DNA of 64,000 nucleotides from Zanthoxylum bungeanum. Lineage: Eukaryota; Streptophyta; Magnoliopsida; Sapindales; Rutaceae. The stretch covers positions 1-64,000 of the forward strand of contig SKCR01031818.1 of NCBI GenBank assembly GCA_019454045.1, written 5' to 3'. The notes under the pieces are model-generated. The model ran no database searches. It was given only the letters and a program-made list of their open reading frames with translations, and was not told the origin of the DNA. This document shows positions 1 to 10,912 of this stretch, piece by piece. The first letter of the stretch is position 1; each line of letters starts with the position of its first letter. The translations under genes were made by a program, and so were the position numbers.

Positions 1-97
1 GACATGTCCCTATATGTTAATGTCTCTCCCATAGGGCACTACCCAAGGGACATGACCCTTCTTGCATCCATACTCTATATTTAGAGAATTTACAACA
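1..97 (-). mobile_element. 3' LTR of copia A (5' part only, cut by window edge)
   Basis: The sequence matches the right end of the LTR at 10276-10912, including the shared terminus ...GAATTTACAACA. On the minus strand it begins TGTTGTAAAT and is immediately preceded by a polypurine tract. Confidence 0.85.
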
Positions 98-664
98 ATC
101 CCCCACAATTCTCTAAATATTAATGCAGACTTTTGAGAGAGTTTCCGTGAACTAAAGCTGCATCGAAATAGGTAGCTTTCGCCTTGAACCTTTCATAGTG
201 AATGACAATCGGATTTACTTGGCAAACCAGTGACCCATAGTCTTGAACTGTTATACTGTTGGTGTAAATCAAGACAATTGCCAACACACAGCTGTACTTC
301 GACCATTTCCCGTTCTATGGTTGTGTTCATTTCGGCCATGAACATTAGTTCATCAAGCACTTTAGGGAAGTCAACCTGTAAAATCCCATGGAAGCGGCCT
401 CACTTCTTACTTGAAATAGGTGATCTACTATAAAGAGGTAATCTGCCTTTACCCACATTAGGACTCATCTCTTAATATAATGATCATTAAAAGCCTTAGT
501 TTAGCCTAGCCTTGACAGACAACACTCTATGTCATTATCGGAATGGGAAAGAGTACAAAACTCTACAGTGTTTGTTTTGAATTGCACAAAGTTTCAGTTA
601 TCCCCTTTGAACCTAGATCTTGGGATCTCCAGTCAGCTAGGTTGGGTTTCCACAGTGACAATTC
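98..664 (-). other. 3' untranslated region and polypurine tract of copia A
   Basis: This non-coding stretch lies between the pol stop (665-667) and the 3' LTR. The polypurine tract is at about 98-107 (minus strand GTGGGGGAT) and abuts the LTR start. The same region recurs in copia B (13889-14464) and, in the opposite orientation, in remnant H (58058-58497), which ties the three copies to one family. A short open frame at 230-433 has no support as a gene. Confidence 0.75.
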
Positions 665-1201
665 TTAATTTATAGGCTTCAAGCGCATTCCCCTCGATGA
701 CTTCACAACTTGCTCTCTAGGTAAACCTTTAGTAAGTGGATCCGCTAGGTTTTCCTTTGATTTCACATAATCGATTGATATTATGCCACTTGAGAGCAGT
801 TGTCGTATGGTATTATATCTGTGACGTATGTGTTGAGACTTATCATTATACATTGTACTTTGGGCTCTCCCAATAGCCGATTGACTATCACAATGTATGC
901 TTATCCCTGGCTTCGGTTTGGGCCAATTTGGAATATCCTCTAGGAAATTTCGAAGCCATTCCGCTTCTTCCGGTGTTTTGTCTAATGCTATGAACTCTGA
1001 TTCCATAGTAGACCGGGCAATACATGTTTGCCTCGAGGATTTCCATGACACGACTGCACCATCAAGTGTGAAAACAAATCCACTCATAGATTTGGAATCC
1101 ACTGTATCAGATATCCAGTTAGCATCGATGTATCCCTCTAGAACAACATGATATCTCGTATAATGCAGACCATATTTTGAGGTTTCTCTCAGATACCTCA
1201 A
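665..1201 (-). pseudogene. copia A RNase H domain and end of pol
   Basis: This is the C-terminal part of the copia polyprotein, the RNase H that removes the RNA strand of the RNA:DNA hybrid during reverse transcription. Visible family signatures are GYIDANW near residue 23, SWKSSRQT near 52, STMESEF near 64, EAEWLRN near 78, IHCDSQSAI near 102, and the typical ending [11 protein letters not shown] near 158. The frame is open to its natural stop at 665, but upstream it is separated from the reverse transcriptase at about 1202-1244 by a frame change. The copies in B (14465-14959) and H (47955-58057) are clearly homologous. Confidence 0.88.
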
Positions 1202-1244
1202 AACTCTTACTATGGCTTTCCAGTAGTTATGTCCTGGATTGCTT

Positions 1245-2099
1245 TTATCTGCTAAGCCTGTTTACAACTTGAGCGATATCAGGTCGTGTGCAATTTGTGA
1301 GATACATCAGGCTTCCGATGATTCTCGAATACTCCAATTGCGATACGCTTGAGCCAGTATTATTTGATAAATGAAGTGTTAGGTCTACATGAGTTCTAGC
1401 CACATTTAGATCTCTTTTATTATATTTCTCAAGAATTTTCTCAACATAGTGAGTTTGAGATAATATATATCCTGCTGATGTTCTAGAAATCTTAATTCCT
1501 AAGATCACATCAGCCACGCCTAAATCTTTCATATCAAATATGATGGTCAACATTTTCTTGGTAGACTGAATCATCTCATGATTACTACCAATGATCAGCA
1601 TATTATCTACGTAGAGACACACAATGACATATCCTTTTTGAGTTGATTTGGTGTACACACACTTATCATACTCATTGATTTTGAATTCACTTGACAACAT
1701 CTCTTTGTCAATTTTTTCATGCCATTGCTTAAGTGCTTGTTTTAATCCGTACATGGATTTTACAAGTTTGCACATCTTCTGTTCTTGTCCAGGAACATTG
1801 AAATATTCTGTTTGTTCCATGTAAATCTCTTCATCCAGTTCGCCATTTAAGAATGATGTCTTTACATTCATTTGATGTATTTCAAGACCAAATATAGCTG
1901 TTATGGCTATGAGCATTCTTATTGACGTGATACGAGTCATTGGTGAATATGTGTCAAAGTAATCAAGGCCTTCTTTTTGTCTATAACCTTTTATGACAAA
2001 CCTTACCTTGTACTTATCTATTGATCCATCTGATTTCATCTTCCGTTTGAATATCCATTTGTAGCCCAGTGGCTTACAACCTAGAGGAAGATCAACCAA
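1245..2099 (-). pseudogene. copia A reverse transcriptase domain
   Basis: This is the reverse transcriptase of copia A (RVT_2 type), which would copy the element RNA into DNA. Visible landmarks are GYKWIFKRK near residue 12, KARFVIKGYRQ-like near 33, DYFDTYSPM near 47, the NGELDEEIYM block near 85, and SMYGLKQA near 115. The catalytic box reads YVDN instead of the canonical YVDD, so one metal-binding Asp is Asn, and the same change occurs in copy B. An in-frame stop just upstream (about 2100-2114) and a frame change downstream make this a pseudogene. It is unlikely to be active even if translated. Confidence 0.88.
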
Positions 2100-2114
2100 C
2101 TCCCAAGTATGGTT

Positions 2115-2711
2115 TTATAGGATGGAATCAATCTCACTATTGATAGCCTCTTTCCACAAAGGTGCCTCTGACGAAGACATTGCTTCTTTATAGCTTTGAG
2201 GCTCATTTTCTAACAAGTATGCCAGAAAATCGGGACCAAATGAGTTATACATTCTAGCTCTTTTGCTACGTCTAGGTTCAATTGTCTCAATATTTTCATG
2301 TTGATCCGACTCTTGGTCAACCTGATCACTGTCTTTGACAGTATCACTAGTTCTTTTGAGAGACTTTGTTCTTTGTCTTTCCTTACAAGGAAATGCCTTT
2401 TGAAAAAATATCGCATTTCTTGACTCAATTAACATATTCGGATTGATGTCAGGAATCTCAGACTTATGTACTAAGAATCGATACGCACTATTATTGCGAG
2501 CATATCCAATGAATATACAATCAATAGTTTTGGGTCCTATTCTAATCTTCTTAGGTTTAGGTACCATTATTTTGGCAAGACACCCCCAAATTTTCATATA
2601 TTTGTATGAAGATACGTGACCTTTCCACAATTCATATGGTGTCTTGTCCAATCTTCTGTGAGGTAGCTTATTCAGAACGTAGTTCGCGGAAAGCAAGACT
2701 TCCCCCCACAA
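2115..2711 (-). pseudogene. copia A integrase C-terminal part and linker to RT
   Basis: This segment carries the C-terminal half of the integrase and the linker before the reverse transcriptase. Visible features are ANYVLNKLPHR near residue 9, the KTPYELWKG block near 23, the WGCLAK block near 42, GPKTIDCIFIGYA near 59, and the basic RRSKRAR patch near 147. It ends in the EAMSSSEAPLWKEAI block that precedes RT in this family. It is separated from the catalytic core (2766-3395) by in-frame stops at about 2712-2765. Confidence 0.85.
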
Positions 2712-2765
2712 GTTCTAGGGTAAACCAAAACTTGTCAACATGGCGTTCATCATTTCCTTCAATGT

Positions 2766-3395
2766 TCAGTTTTTACGCTCAGCAATCTCGTTCTGTTGAG
2801 GCGAATAAGGAGCAGTAGTTTCGTGAATAATTCCTTGATTGGAACAATATTCACCAAATGGTGAAACATATTCACTACCTCTATCACTCCTAATTCTTTT
2901 GATTTTCTTGCCAAGTTTATTTTCAACTTCGTTCTTATAGTGTATAAAGTTCTCAATAACTTCATCTTTGCTCCTCAACAAATACACATAATAGAATCTT
3001 GTGCTATCACCGATAAAAGTGACAAAATACTTTTTACCGCCTATTGTTTGTACAATATTCATATCACACACATAAATGTGTACAAGTTCCAAGGGTTCAG
3101 AACTTCGTTCTATGGAATGAAATGATGTTATATGTATTTTTGCTTCAACACATGCCTCACATTTATATTGGTTATCAATTGAAAATTTATGTATAAGGTC
3201 CATGTTAATTAATTTACGCATCGTATCATAATTAACATGTCCTAACCTCCCATGCCATACATTTTGTGACACAATAATATAAGCAGAAGTTGTAGCTTTA
3301 TTATTAGCACTGTGTTGATTGACATTCATTATATTGAACTTGAAAAGGCCCTCAGTGAGGTATCGTTTTCCTACATAAACATCATTTTTGGTCAA
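2766..3395 (-). pseudogene. copia A integrase zinc-binding region and catalytic core
   Basis: This segment holds the GAG-pre-integrase/zinc-binding part and the catalytic core of the integrase, which inserts element cDNA into the chromosome. An HxxxxH-type start (WHGRLGHVNYDTM, residues 48-60) is followed by CEACVEAK near 80, giving the HHCC finger. The core shows the D of CDMNIVQTIGG near 109, FIGDSTRFYYVYLL near 128, the RSDRGSEY block (second Asp) near 169, and the PQQNEIAERKN end (Glu) near 199. The catalytic D,D,E residues seem present, but flanking stops break the polyprotein. Confidence 0.87.
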
Positions 3396-3656
3396 GACAA
3401 ACTTATCAAAAACAAATACAAGCTTAAATCCATTCTTTCTAAGGAGAGAGCCTCATATCAAGTTCTTCTGAATATCAGGAACATGCAAAATATTCTTCAA
3501 TGTAAGATCATTTCCGGATGTCATCTTCAGAACCATTGTGCCTTGTCCACCACTCTAGAGGTAGACGAGTATTCCATTGTCAGATCATCGCCACCATCGA
3601 CCTTCTGATATGAGGAAAACATCGTGCTGTCGGTACATATATGACGAGTAGCCCCA
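3396..3656 (-). pseudogene. copia A protease, 3' part (after the solo-LTR break)
   Basis: This stretch continues the copia reading direction from the integrase region up to the first solo LTR. It encodes the part of the aspartic protease that follows the D-T-G catalytic motif. An in-frame TGA interrupts it near 3448-3455. The other side of the catalytic motif lies at 5758 and beyond, on the far side of the solo LTR. The evidence is the order of the domains, the matching 5-bp duplication at the break, and short family-like stretches. Confidence 0.7.
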
Positions 3657-3661
3657 GTGTC

Positions 3662-5757
3662 TGATGGAATTGGTGCTTCGAGTGCCAATCCGAATTGTAT
3701 ATTTTATTATTTATTAATAAAATAACTACATTTTTTATTTCATACCTTATTAATGGTATTGTCATTATACGTATTAAATTGATGTATCGTTATGCTAAGA
3801 ATGACATCGACCTTAGAATAGTTTTGACACAAGGTGTAAGATATTCTTAAAGTAAATATTCCTAGTCGTTGGTTTTGGAATACGGTCGAATTCCTATAAC
3901 CTAGAAGACTAGCACCTAGGGTGGATCGCATCAGTTGTAAAGAATCATGGACATATCGACATGAGATGTGCGCCTTAGAAACTTGACGGTATATTCTATG
4001 TTTCCTAAGCACAACTCGGATAGCCTATGACGGAGGGATTGTTAAACATGTGTGATGACATCGACTTGTATAGTTCAGAAAGGTCGTTCGTGTTCTTCGC
4101 GAATTTGGAGGTGGCCGAATTGCGTACATATTAGCTAGACTTATATGACGAACGTGTCTGAACTTAGAGAATCCCAATATGAAGTGTACTCGTTGAGCAC
4201 TTGGGTAGCCGATTATTTTTGATAAAATATAATATTCGATATTATAATTATCAACTAAGATAATCAAGTGTTATTGGATAACATTAATTATTTACTTTGA
4301 CCTAATTGGATTAATTAGATTAATTCAATAATTACACAAAGGCTTAATTGTAAAATCATAATTATCTATTCCATTTGAGGATATTATGGTAATTGTAAGT
4401 ATGTAATAATAGGTGGTTTTGGCTTGATTTAATTGGATTAAATCAAGGTGACAAATATTTAACTAATCCATTTCCTAATCCTTGGCTTGATTTAATCCAA
4501 TTAAATTAAAGTGGGAGACAATGGAGATTAGTCATACCTAATTATACATATTTGAACAAATTAGATTAAACCCACTTAAAAGTTGATTACAACTTTTATT
4601 AATTAAAAATTGCCTAAGTTTTTCTATAAATAGCAAGCTTTAGGAAGGTTTTAATTACAAGTTCAAATACAAGCATAAGCAAATTCTTGAGAGATTAGCC
4701 TAAGTTAGAGAAGTGTTTAGAGAAGCTTGTGAGGTCTCTACAACATTTCATCTAGGAGAGATCAAGATTGGATCTTGAAGTGAAGCTTGGAAGTATTGGA
4801 AACAAGATTGGATCTTGGAGTCAAGTTTGCACACCTTGGAGGTTCTCCAACAATTTCAAGAAAGGAGAAGTAGATTGGATTTTGCATCAAGCTTACTAGG
4901 TAATGTTTGATCCTCTCCAAAGCTATGTTTATTTGTGTATTAAATGCATGATCACATAGCTTAATGTTGAATAAGGCTAATCAATTGTGTTATGATACTT
5001 TAGAAGTATAAACACAACATGATTGTAATTAGGTCAAAATGTTCATGTTGGACGTGGAATAATTAATAAAAGTTTAGAACTCTAAATTAAAGCTTAGAGC
5101 TATGGCTACCATTTTAGATTCACTTGACCACCTTTAGGTGGACTAGAATTGTTCATGAGACATTTATAATTGGGATTCTAAAATGGTTTGTGTATTGGAT
5201 TCAAAATTTACGCAAATGCGTATTTAGAATAAATTTATGTTTTTTGAAAAATATTTGATATTTTGAAAAACTAGATTTTTATTCTATAACATGTGTTTAT
5301 GTTGGTTTTGAAATTCAAAATTAATTTTGGGTATTTTTGAAGTGTTTAGGGAAGACCATAAATTTATTGGGTTATAAACCCTCTTATTGTAGCTCTTTGG
5401 AATGAGAGCTGCTACTTAGCAAAAAAAAAAAATATAATAAAAAGATAAATAAAGGGGTTGCGCGCTACAGTGCCACACACACTGTAGTGAGCACTGTTCA
5501 CACGCGCAGTGCGCGTGCACTGTAGCGCGTGTGGCGCACGCGCGTGGCTCTCTTCGCTCGTGCTGATTTTGTTTTGCTTTGTTCGGGAGCTTCCGGACTC
5601 CGATTCAGTCCCGGTTTTTTCCTATACATTCGTAATGGAATATAGTATTTCATCAAATATTTTTAAATTACACCCATACTTGATATCCATGGGTTAGACT
5701 CATTTCCGCTGCCCGGGGCACCGATCCGACCCTAGGGGTTCCACAACTACCCCAAAA
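3662..5757 (+). mobile_element. solo LTR 1 inside the copia A protease
   Basis: This 2096-bp sequence starts TGATGG and ends CCCCAAAA (the terminal CA has decayed to AA). It is flanked by a perfect 5-bp duplication, GTGTC, at 3657-3661 and 5758-5762. A second copy is at 7685-10191. There is no internal region, so it is best read as a solo LTR left by LTR-LTR recombination. It is oriented plus: a TATA box (TATAAATA) lies at 4625-4632, a poly-A run at about 5420-5433, and a GC-rich hairpin at 5461-5529. Compared with copy 2 it lacks about 411 bp. Short open frames inside (for example 4025-4267 minus and 5509-5697 plus) recur in both copies but match no family I know. Confidence 0.88.
5461..5529. 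repeat. GC-rich inverted repeat (hairpin) in solo LTR 1
   Basis: The 13-bp arm CGCGCTACAGTGC at 5461-5473 pairs perfectly with GCACTGTAGCGCG at 5517-5529. The loop contains further CACTGT/ACAGTG repeats. The equivalent hairpin in solo LTR 2 (about 9895-9964) has one arm mismatch. Confidence 0.75.
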
Positions 5758-6248
5758 GTGTCTACCCACCATTCTCTCGGATTCCCAACCAAGGTTGCTT
5801 CAGTTACCACTGCTGAGAGGTTCATCTCTGAAATCTCATCAGTCAGCTGCTCATCTTCAGTGACTTGAGCCTCATTTGTCTTTTTCTTGCCTTTGTCTTG
5901 AAACTTCTTGTTTCTGTAGTCTTTTGCCATATGACTGCTTTTTCTACAGTTGTAGCACTTCCCCTTGAACTTCTTATTGGCTTGGGAAGAATCAGTTCCA
6001 CCGTTCTTTCGCTTTTTACTACCTTTTACAACATCGACGATGTTGGCCTTAGACTCCATATTCATGTAGCTGGCCTTCTCGGACTTCCTATTGTCCTCTT
6101 CGATCCTCAATCGAACTCCAAGATTTTCATGGCTCATCTGATTCTTTTTGTGTTTCAGATAGCTCCTAAAGTCATTCCATGATGGAGGTAACTTTTCAAT
6201 GATTGTGTCAACTTGAAACGTCTCACAGAGTTTCATTCCTTCATCCAA
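5758..6248 (-). pseudogene. copia A gag C-terminal part with zinc knuckle, and protease start
   Basis: This is the nucleocapsid part of copia gag plus the first residues of the protease. From the N-terminal side it shows a KLPPSWNDF block, a basic KGSKKRK stretch, and a retroviral-type zinc knuckle of pattern C-x2-C-x4-H-x4-C near residue 97. The last Cys of the knuckle is Tyr here (CYNCRKSSHMAKDY). It then runs to EWWVDT, where the solo LTR splits the protease D-T-G. The frame matches gag at 6267-6686 except for one in-frame TAA between them, so the two were one ORF. Confidence 0.85.
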
Positions 6249-6266
6249 TATTTCATGAATGATTAA

Positions 6267-6686
6267 TTATAGTTCACCCAACTGAGACATAACGATTCTT
6301 GAATCTATTATTTTGTTGTCAAGGAACATACCCACGATAAATTTCTTTTGCCCGACATCCTCGGTTTTATATTTCTTCTCAAGAGATTCCCAGAGAATTT
6401 TCGCAGAAATCATGCCTTGGTACACATTATATTGGGTATTGTCAAGTCCTCCCAAGAGGTAGTTCTTGCATAAGAAGTCACTTGACGACCATGTCTCTTC
6501 TCGCAGTTGCTTGGCTGTTTCCGTTTCTCCCTCCACAGGACTCGGAAGATCTTTGAGGTACTTAGCCAACTGGAGAGTTGTCAGGTAGAATAATATTTTG
6601 CTTTGCCACTGTTTAAAGTTTGCTCCACCAAACGTTTCCGGTTTTTCTCCATAAGCGACCGGTACTGAGATGTTTTCGCTAGCCAT
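6267..6686 (-). pseudogene. copia A gag N-terminal part
   Basis: This is the N-terminal half of the copia capsid protein, which would package element RNA into virus-like particles in the cytoplasm. The start is the ATG at 6684-6686 (MASENISVPV). Recognisable blocks are NFKQWQSKILFYLTTL near residue 24, ETWSSSDFLCKNYLLGGL near 64, and the ILWESLEKKYKTED block near 97, typical of plant copia gag (UBN2/DUF4219-like). It ends at an in-frame TAA (6267-6269), after which the same frame continues as the zinc-knuckle part. The premature stop would remove the RNA-binding portion. Confidence 0.87.
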
Positions 6687-7037
6687 ATGTAACTGGAAAA
6701 ATCAACAGCGATCAATAAGTCTACAAAAGACAAATTGTACAATGATGAACAAATGATCTTGTTCAAGTGATATACCAAGTATCCACTCGTTGTTATATTG
6801 GACAATAGTACCAATAAACACAAGTCCTTGAATTTACGAGTAAGGTTTCTTATGATAAGTAAATAAAGGAATATTACCAGAGGACGAGGGGGGTCCGTAG
6901 TAACCACTTAAATCCCTGACCACTTAGGCTCTTATCGCCTTTTTGACAGAATATCCTTTAAACACTTCTTCAATAGAATCTCTTAGACATTCAAACTTAG
7001 TATTACACTTTTAATTTCACAATACAATGTAGGTATG

Positions 7038-7068
<31 letters not shown>

Positions 7069-7684
7069 ATAAATCAATCAGGTTTAGATGGAATTTCGTG
7101 TGTAGAATTACACTTTAAATTCTCAACCAAATATGCAACACACAATTAAATTTCAACTTTATCACTATTGTATGCTTGTGATAATTGAACACCCTAATAT
7201 TAACTTAAATCTATACTACCAAGTTTATTGTAATACAGTATATGATTTTACTAAGTTGATATTATAACAATATATAAGTCCTTTTTTAATCTAAAAGTGA
7301 TTCCAGGATTAATTTCGTTAGTGTCACGTTCGTTTATACGTTTGAACGAAACTATCCAGTGAGTTCACGTTCGTGTAGCATTCTAAAACGCGTTCGAACG
7401 AAGTTTTCCAGAGATTTCATTTTCGTGTAGCGTTCAAGAACGGGTTCGAACGAAATGTTCCAGAGAGTTTAAGTTCTTATAGCGTTCGAAAACGCGTTCG
7501 AATGAAACGTTCCAGTGGGTTTACGTTCGTGATGCGTTTGAAGAAGCGTTCGAACGTTCTTAGGCAGAGGACTTGCGTTTGAGTTGCGTTTGAATACACG
7601 TTTGAACGTTCTTTCGAAAAATCAAATTTTTACCTATACGTTCGTGGGCGTTTGAACGCCCATGCATATTTTTCATGCACATAA
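6687..7684 (-). other. copia A leader: untranslated, with TA microsatellite and tandem repeats
   Basis: This 1-kb non-coding stretch lies between gag and solo LTR 2. It contains a (TA)n/(TG)n microsatellite at about 7035-7070 and the tandem array at 7320-7660 listed separately. The open frame at 6581-6907 mostly overlaps gag and has no support. Confidence 0.65.
7320..7660. repeat. imperfect tandem repeat with CGTTCGAACG palindromes
   Basis: Five or six degenerate units of about 55-62 bp occur here. Each has a form of GCGTTCGAACGAA, followed by TTCCAG and a TTCGTG block. The palindrome CGTTCGAACG or close variants recur at about 7391, 7450, 7495, 7550 and 7600. The array lies in the transcribed leader of copia A. 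Confidence 0.75.
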
Positions 7685-10191
7685 TGATGGAGTTGGTGCT
7701 TGGAGTGTCAATCCGAATTGTATATTTTATTATTTATTAATAAAATACTACATTTTTCATTTCATACCCTATTAATGGTATTGTCATTACGCGTATTAAG
7801 GTGATGTATCGATATACTAAGAATGACATCGACCTTAGAATAGCCTTGACACTAGGTGTAAACTATTCTTAAAGTAAATATTCATAGTCGTTGGTTTTGG
7901 AATACGATCGACTTCCTATAACCTAGAAGAATAGCACATGTCGTATATTGGAATTGGAGTTCCAATGGTTTAATGCTTTGTACCATGAGTTTTGGAAACT
8001 CGTATAGACATGTGGGTATTCGTTGGAGCGAATACTGAATGACTCATAGGTGATTCCTAATAGTTGGAAGTACACACCACCGTCAATAGGAATCTCCTCG
8101 AGTCGAGTAGCATATGTAATCCTTTGACTATAGGATAATGTTGATTTTGTGTGAGATTATCCACACTTAGATGCCATGTATGTCAGAAACCTTTCATGGT
8201 CTGGCCTCTAGATGTTCGTTGGGTGTGGACCGATGCACTCAGTAATCAAGTGCGAAGCAAGATAGGATCCGTCGGCCCATATGTGTACCATAAGGGGTTT
8301 AGGTATCCATGTGAGTTAGGTCACGATTCTTAAAGACTTTGGCCAAAACGATCACCTAGGGTTGATCGCATCAGTTGTAAAGAATCGTGGACATGTCGAC
8401 ATGAGATGTGCGCCTTGAAAACTTGACGGTATATTCTATGTTTCCTAAGCACAACTCGGATAGCCTATGACGGAGGGATTTTTAAACATATGTGATGATA
8501 TCGACTTGTATATTTCAGAAAGGTCGTTCGTGTTCTTCGCGAATTCGGAGGTGGCCGAATTGCGTACATATTAGCTAGGCTTATATGACGAACGTGTCTG
8601 AACTTAGAGAGTCCCAATATGAAGTGTACTCGTTGAGCACTTGGGTAGCCGATTATTTTTGATAAAATATAATATTCGATATTATAATTATCAACTAAGA
8701 TAATCAAGTGTTATTGGATAACATTGATTATTTACTTTGACCTAATTGGATTAATTAGATTAATTCAATAATTACACAAAGGCTTAATTGTAAAATCATA
8801 ATTATCTCTTCCATTTGAGGATATTATGGTAATTGTAAGTATGTAATAATAGGTGGTTTTGGCTTGATTTAATTGGATTAAATCAAGGTGGCAAACATTT
8901 AACTAATCCATTTCCTAATCATCGGCTTGATTTAATTGTATTAAATTAAAGTGGGAGACGGTGGAGATTAGTCACACCTAATTATACATATTTGGACAAA
9001 TTAGATTAAGGCCACTTAAAAGTTGATTACAACTTTTATTAATTAAAAATTGCCTAAGTTTTGCTATAAATAGCAAGCTTTAGGAATGTTTTAATTACAA
9101 AATCAAATACAAGTATAAGCAAATTCTTGAGAGATTATCCTAAGTTAGAGAAGTGTTTAGAGAAGCTTGTGAGGTCTCTACAACATTTCATCTAGGAGAT
9201 ATCAAGATTGGATCTTGAAGTGAAGCTTGGAAGTATTGGAAACAAGATTGGATCTTGGAGTCAAGCTTACACACCTTGGAGGTTCTCCAACAATTTCAAC
9301 AAAGGAGAAGTAGATTGGATCTTGCATCAAGCTTACTAGGTAATGTTTGATCCTCTCCAAAGCTATGTTTATTTGTGTATTAGATGCATGATCACATAGC
9401 TTAATGTTGAATAAGGCTAATCAATTTTGTTAGGATACTTTAGAAGTATAAACACAACATGATTGTAATTAGGTCAAAATGTTCATGTTGGACATGAAAT
9501 AATTAATAAAAGTTTAGAACTCTAAATTAAAGCTTAGAGTTATGGCTACCATTTTAGATTCACTTGACCACCTTTTGGTGGACTAGAATTGTTCATGAGA
9601 CATTTATAATTGGGATTCTAAAATGGTTTGTGTATTGGATTCAAAATTTACGCAAATGCGTATTTAGAATAAATTTATGTTTTTTTGAAAAATATTTGAT
9701 ATTTTGAAAAACTAGATTTTTATTCTATAACATGTGTTTATGTTGGTTTTGAAATTAAAAATTAATTTTGGGTATTTTTGAAGTGTTTAGGGAAGACCGG
9801 AAATTTATTGGGTTATAAACCCTCTTATTGCAGCTCTCTGGAATGAGATCTGCTACTTAGCAAAAAAAAAAAAAAAAAATAAATAAAGGGGCTGCGCGCT
9901 ACAGTGCCATACGTACTGTAGTGCGCACTGTTCACACGTGCAGTGCGCGCGCACTATAGCGCGTGTGGCGCACGCGCGTGGCTCTCTTCGCTCGTGCTGA
10001 TGTTATTTTTCTTTGTTCGGGAGCTTCCGGACTCCGATTCAGTCCCGGTTTTGTCCTATACATTCGTAATGGAATATAATATTTCATCAAATATTTTAAA
10101 ATTACACCCATACTTGATATCCATGGGTTAGACCCATTTCCGCTGCCCGGGGCACCGATCCGACCCTAGGGGTTCCACAACTGCCCCAACA
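7685..10191 (+). mobile_element. solo LTR 2 (same family as solo LTR 1), in the copia A leader
   Basis: This 2507-bp sequence starts TGATGG and ends CCCCAACA, flanked by the perfect 5-bp duplication CATAA at 7680-7684 and 10192-10196. It aligns with solo LTR 1 along its whole length but has about 411 bp more, between about 7934 and 8352, with a CAC at each edge. The TATA box is at 9065-9072 (plus), and a poly-A run lies at about 9862-9879. No internal region is attached. Confidence 0.9.
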
Positions 10192-10275
10192 CATAAACCA
10201 TTTTCTAGAAAATTTCCTTATTAATACATGCAAATTTTCATCTAACAACACTGAAATATAATAAGTTCTTAAGAT
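10192..10275 (-). other. copia A leader next to the 5' LTR
   Basis: These 84 bp belong to copia A between solo LTR 2 and the 5' LTR. On the minus strand the sequence after the LTR reads ATCTTAAGAAC. It is not the initiator-Met primer site TGGTATCAGAGC seen in copia F, so the primer used by this family is unclear. Confidence 0.5.
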
Positions 10276-10912
10276 TGTTGGGGAATTAGAGTGTTATTAA
10301 ACGAATTCAACATGCATCATAATAAATCAACAATCATGCCAAGATTTATCATTAAATCATAAACCTTAAAACATAAAGAAAAAAAACCTGGAAAATGTTG
10401 AAGACACTGTAAAACGGAAAAGTTGTAGTCCAAGTCGAGTTGCCTCTGTCCTTAATAACTTATTAGCCCCGTCTCGGTGCTCTACGGATTTTGTGGCTAA
10501 CGTCCTCCCAGGATAACTTGGATTCCTCTTATTCAAGGGGCACTCCTTAACAAGATCTCGAACTAGGACAATGGTGAAATCTCTCTCTTGACTCCAAAAC
10601 ACAAAGATGTGACACAAGACTTTATGAATTCTCTGGATGTGTTGAATGAACATGAAGGCCCATTTAAATAGACATGGAAGGGTGCCTTTGAGGGCACCCT
10701 TTGGTTTGGGATGTAACCCTTACCCATTCCTTAAACCCTTTGGAGCCTATAGGAGAAGGGTTACACCTATTCCTTAAACCCTTTGGAGCCTATAGGTGTG
10801 TTCTTTCAATTAGAGGACATGTCCCTACATGTTAGTGCCTCTCCCATATGACACTACCCAAGGGACATGATCATCCTTACATCCATACTCTTTATTTAGA
10901 GAATTTACAACA
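10276..10912 (-). mobile_element. 5' LTR of copia A
   Basis: This 637-bp LTR has inverted termini TGTTG...CAACA. A minus-strand TATA-like box (TATTTAAA) at about 10662-10669 agrees with transcription toward gag. Its right end matches positions 1-97, and its body matches the copia B LTR at 13301-13888. The right flank ATCCA would be one half of the target duplication; the other half lies outside the window. Confidence 0.85.

Larger units (their letters stand above)
1..10912 (-). mobile_element. Ty1/copia element A, nearly complete, interrupted by two solo LTRs
   Basis: This is an LTR retrotransposon read on the minus strand. Its 5' LTR is at 10276-10912 and the start of its 3' LTR is at 1-97; the rest of that LTR lies off the window. 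In transcription order it has a leader with tandem repeats, gag (6686 to 5763), protease, integrase, reverse transcriptase and RNase H (ending at 665). This gag-PR-IN-RT-RH order is diagnostic of copia. Two unrelated solo LTRs (7685-10191 and 3662-5757) are inserted in the leader and in the protease. Several in-frame stops and one frameshift make it non-autonomous. The terminal motif is TGTTG...CAACA. I did not find the usual initiator-Met primer site beside the 5' LTR. Confidence 0.9.

Noticed and set aside
4025..4267. An 80-codon open frame, almost the same as one at 8465-8707, once thought to be a conserved small protein
   Set aside because: It is conserved only because both lie in copies of the same LTR; there is no family motif and it runs opposite to the LTR promoter.
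5509..5697. Open frame with a hydrophobic stretch, repeated at 9943-10131, considered as a small membrane protein
   Set aside because: It lies within the GC-rich hairpin and end of the solo LTR and has no supporting context.
7035..7070. (TA)n(TG)n tract considered as a regulatory or structural element
   Set aside because: An ordinary microsatellite within a decayed leader.
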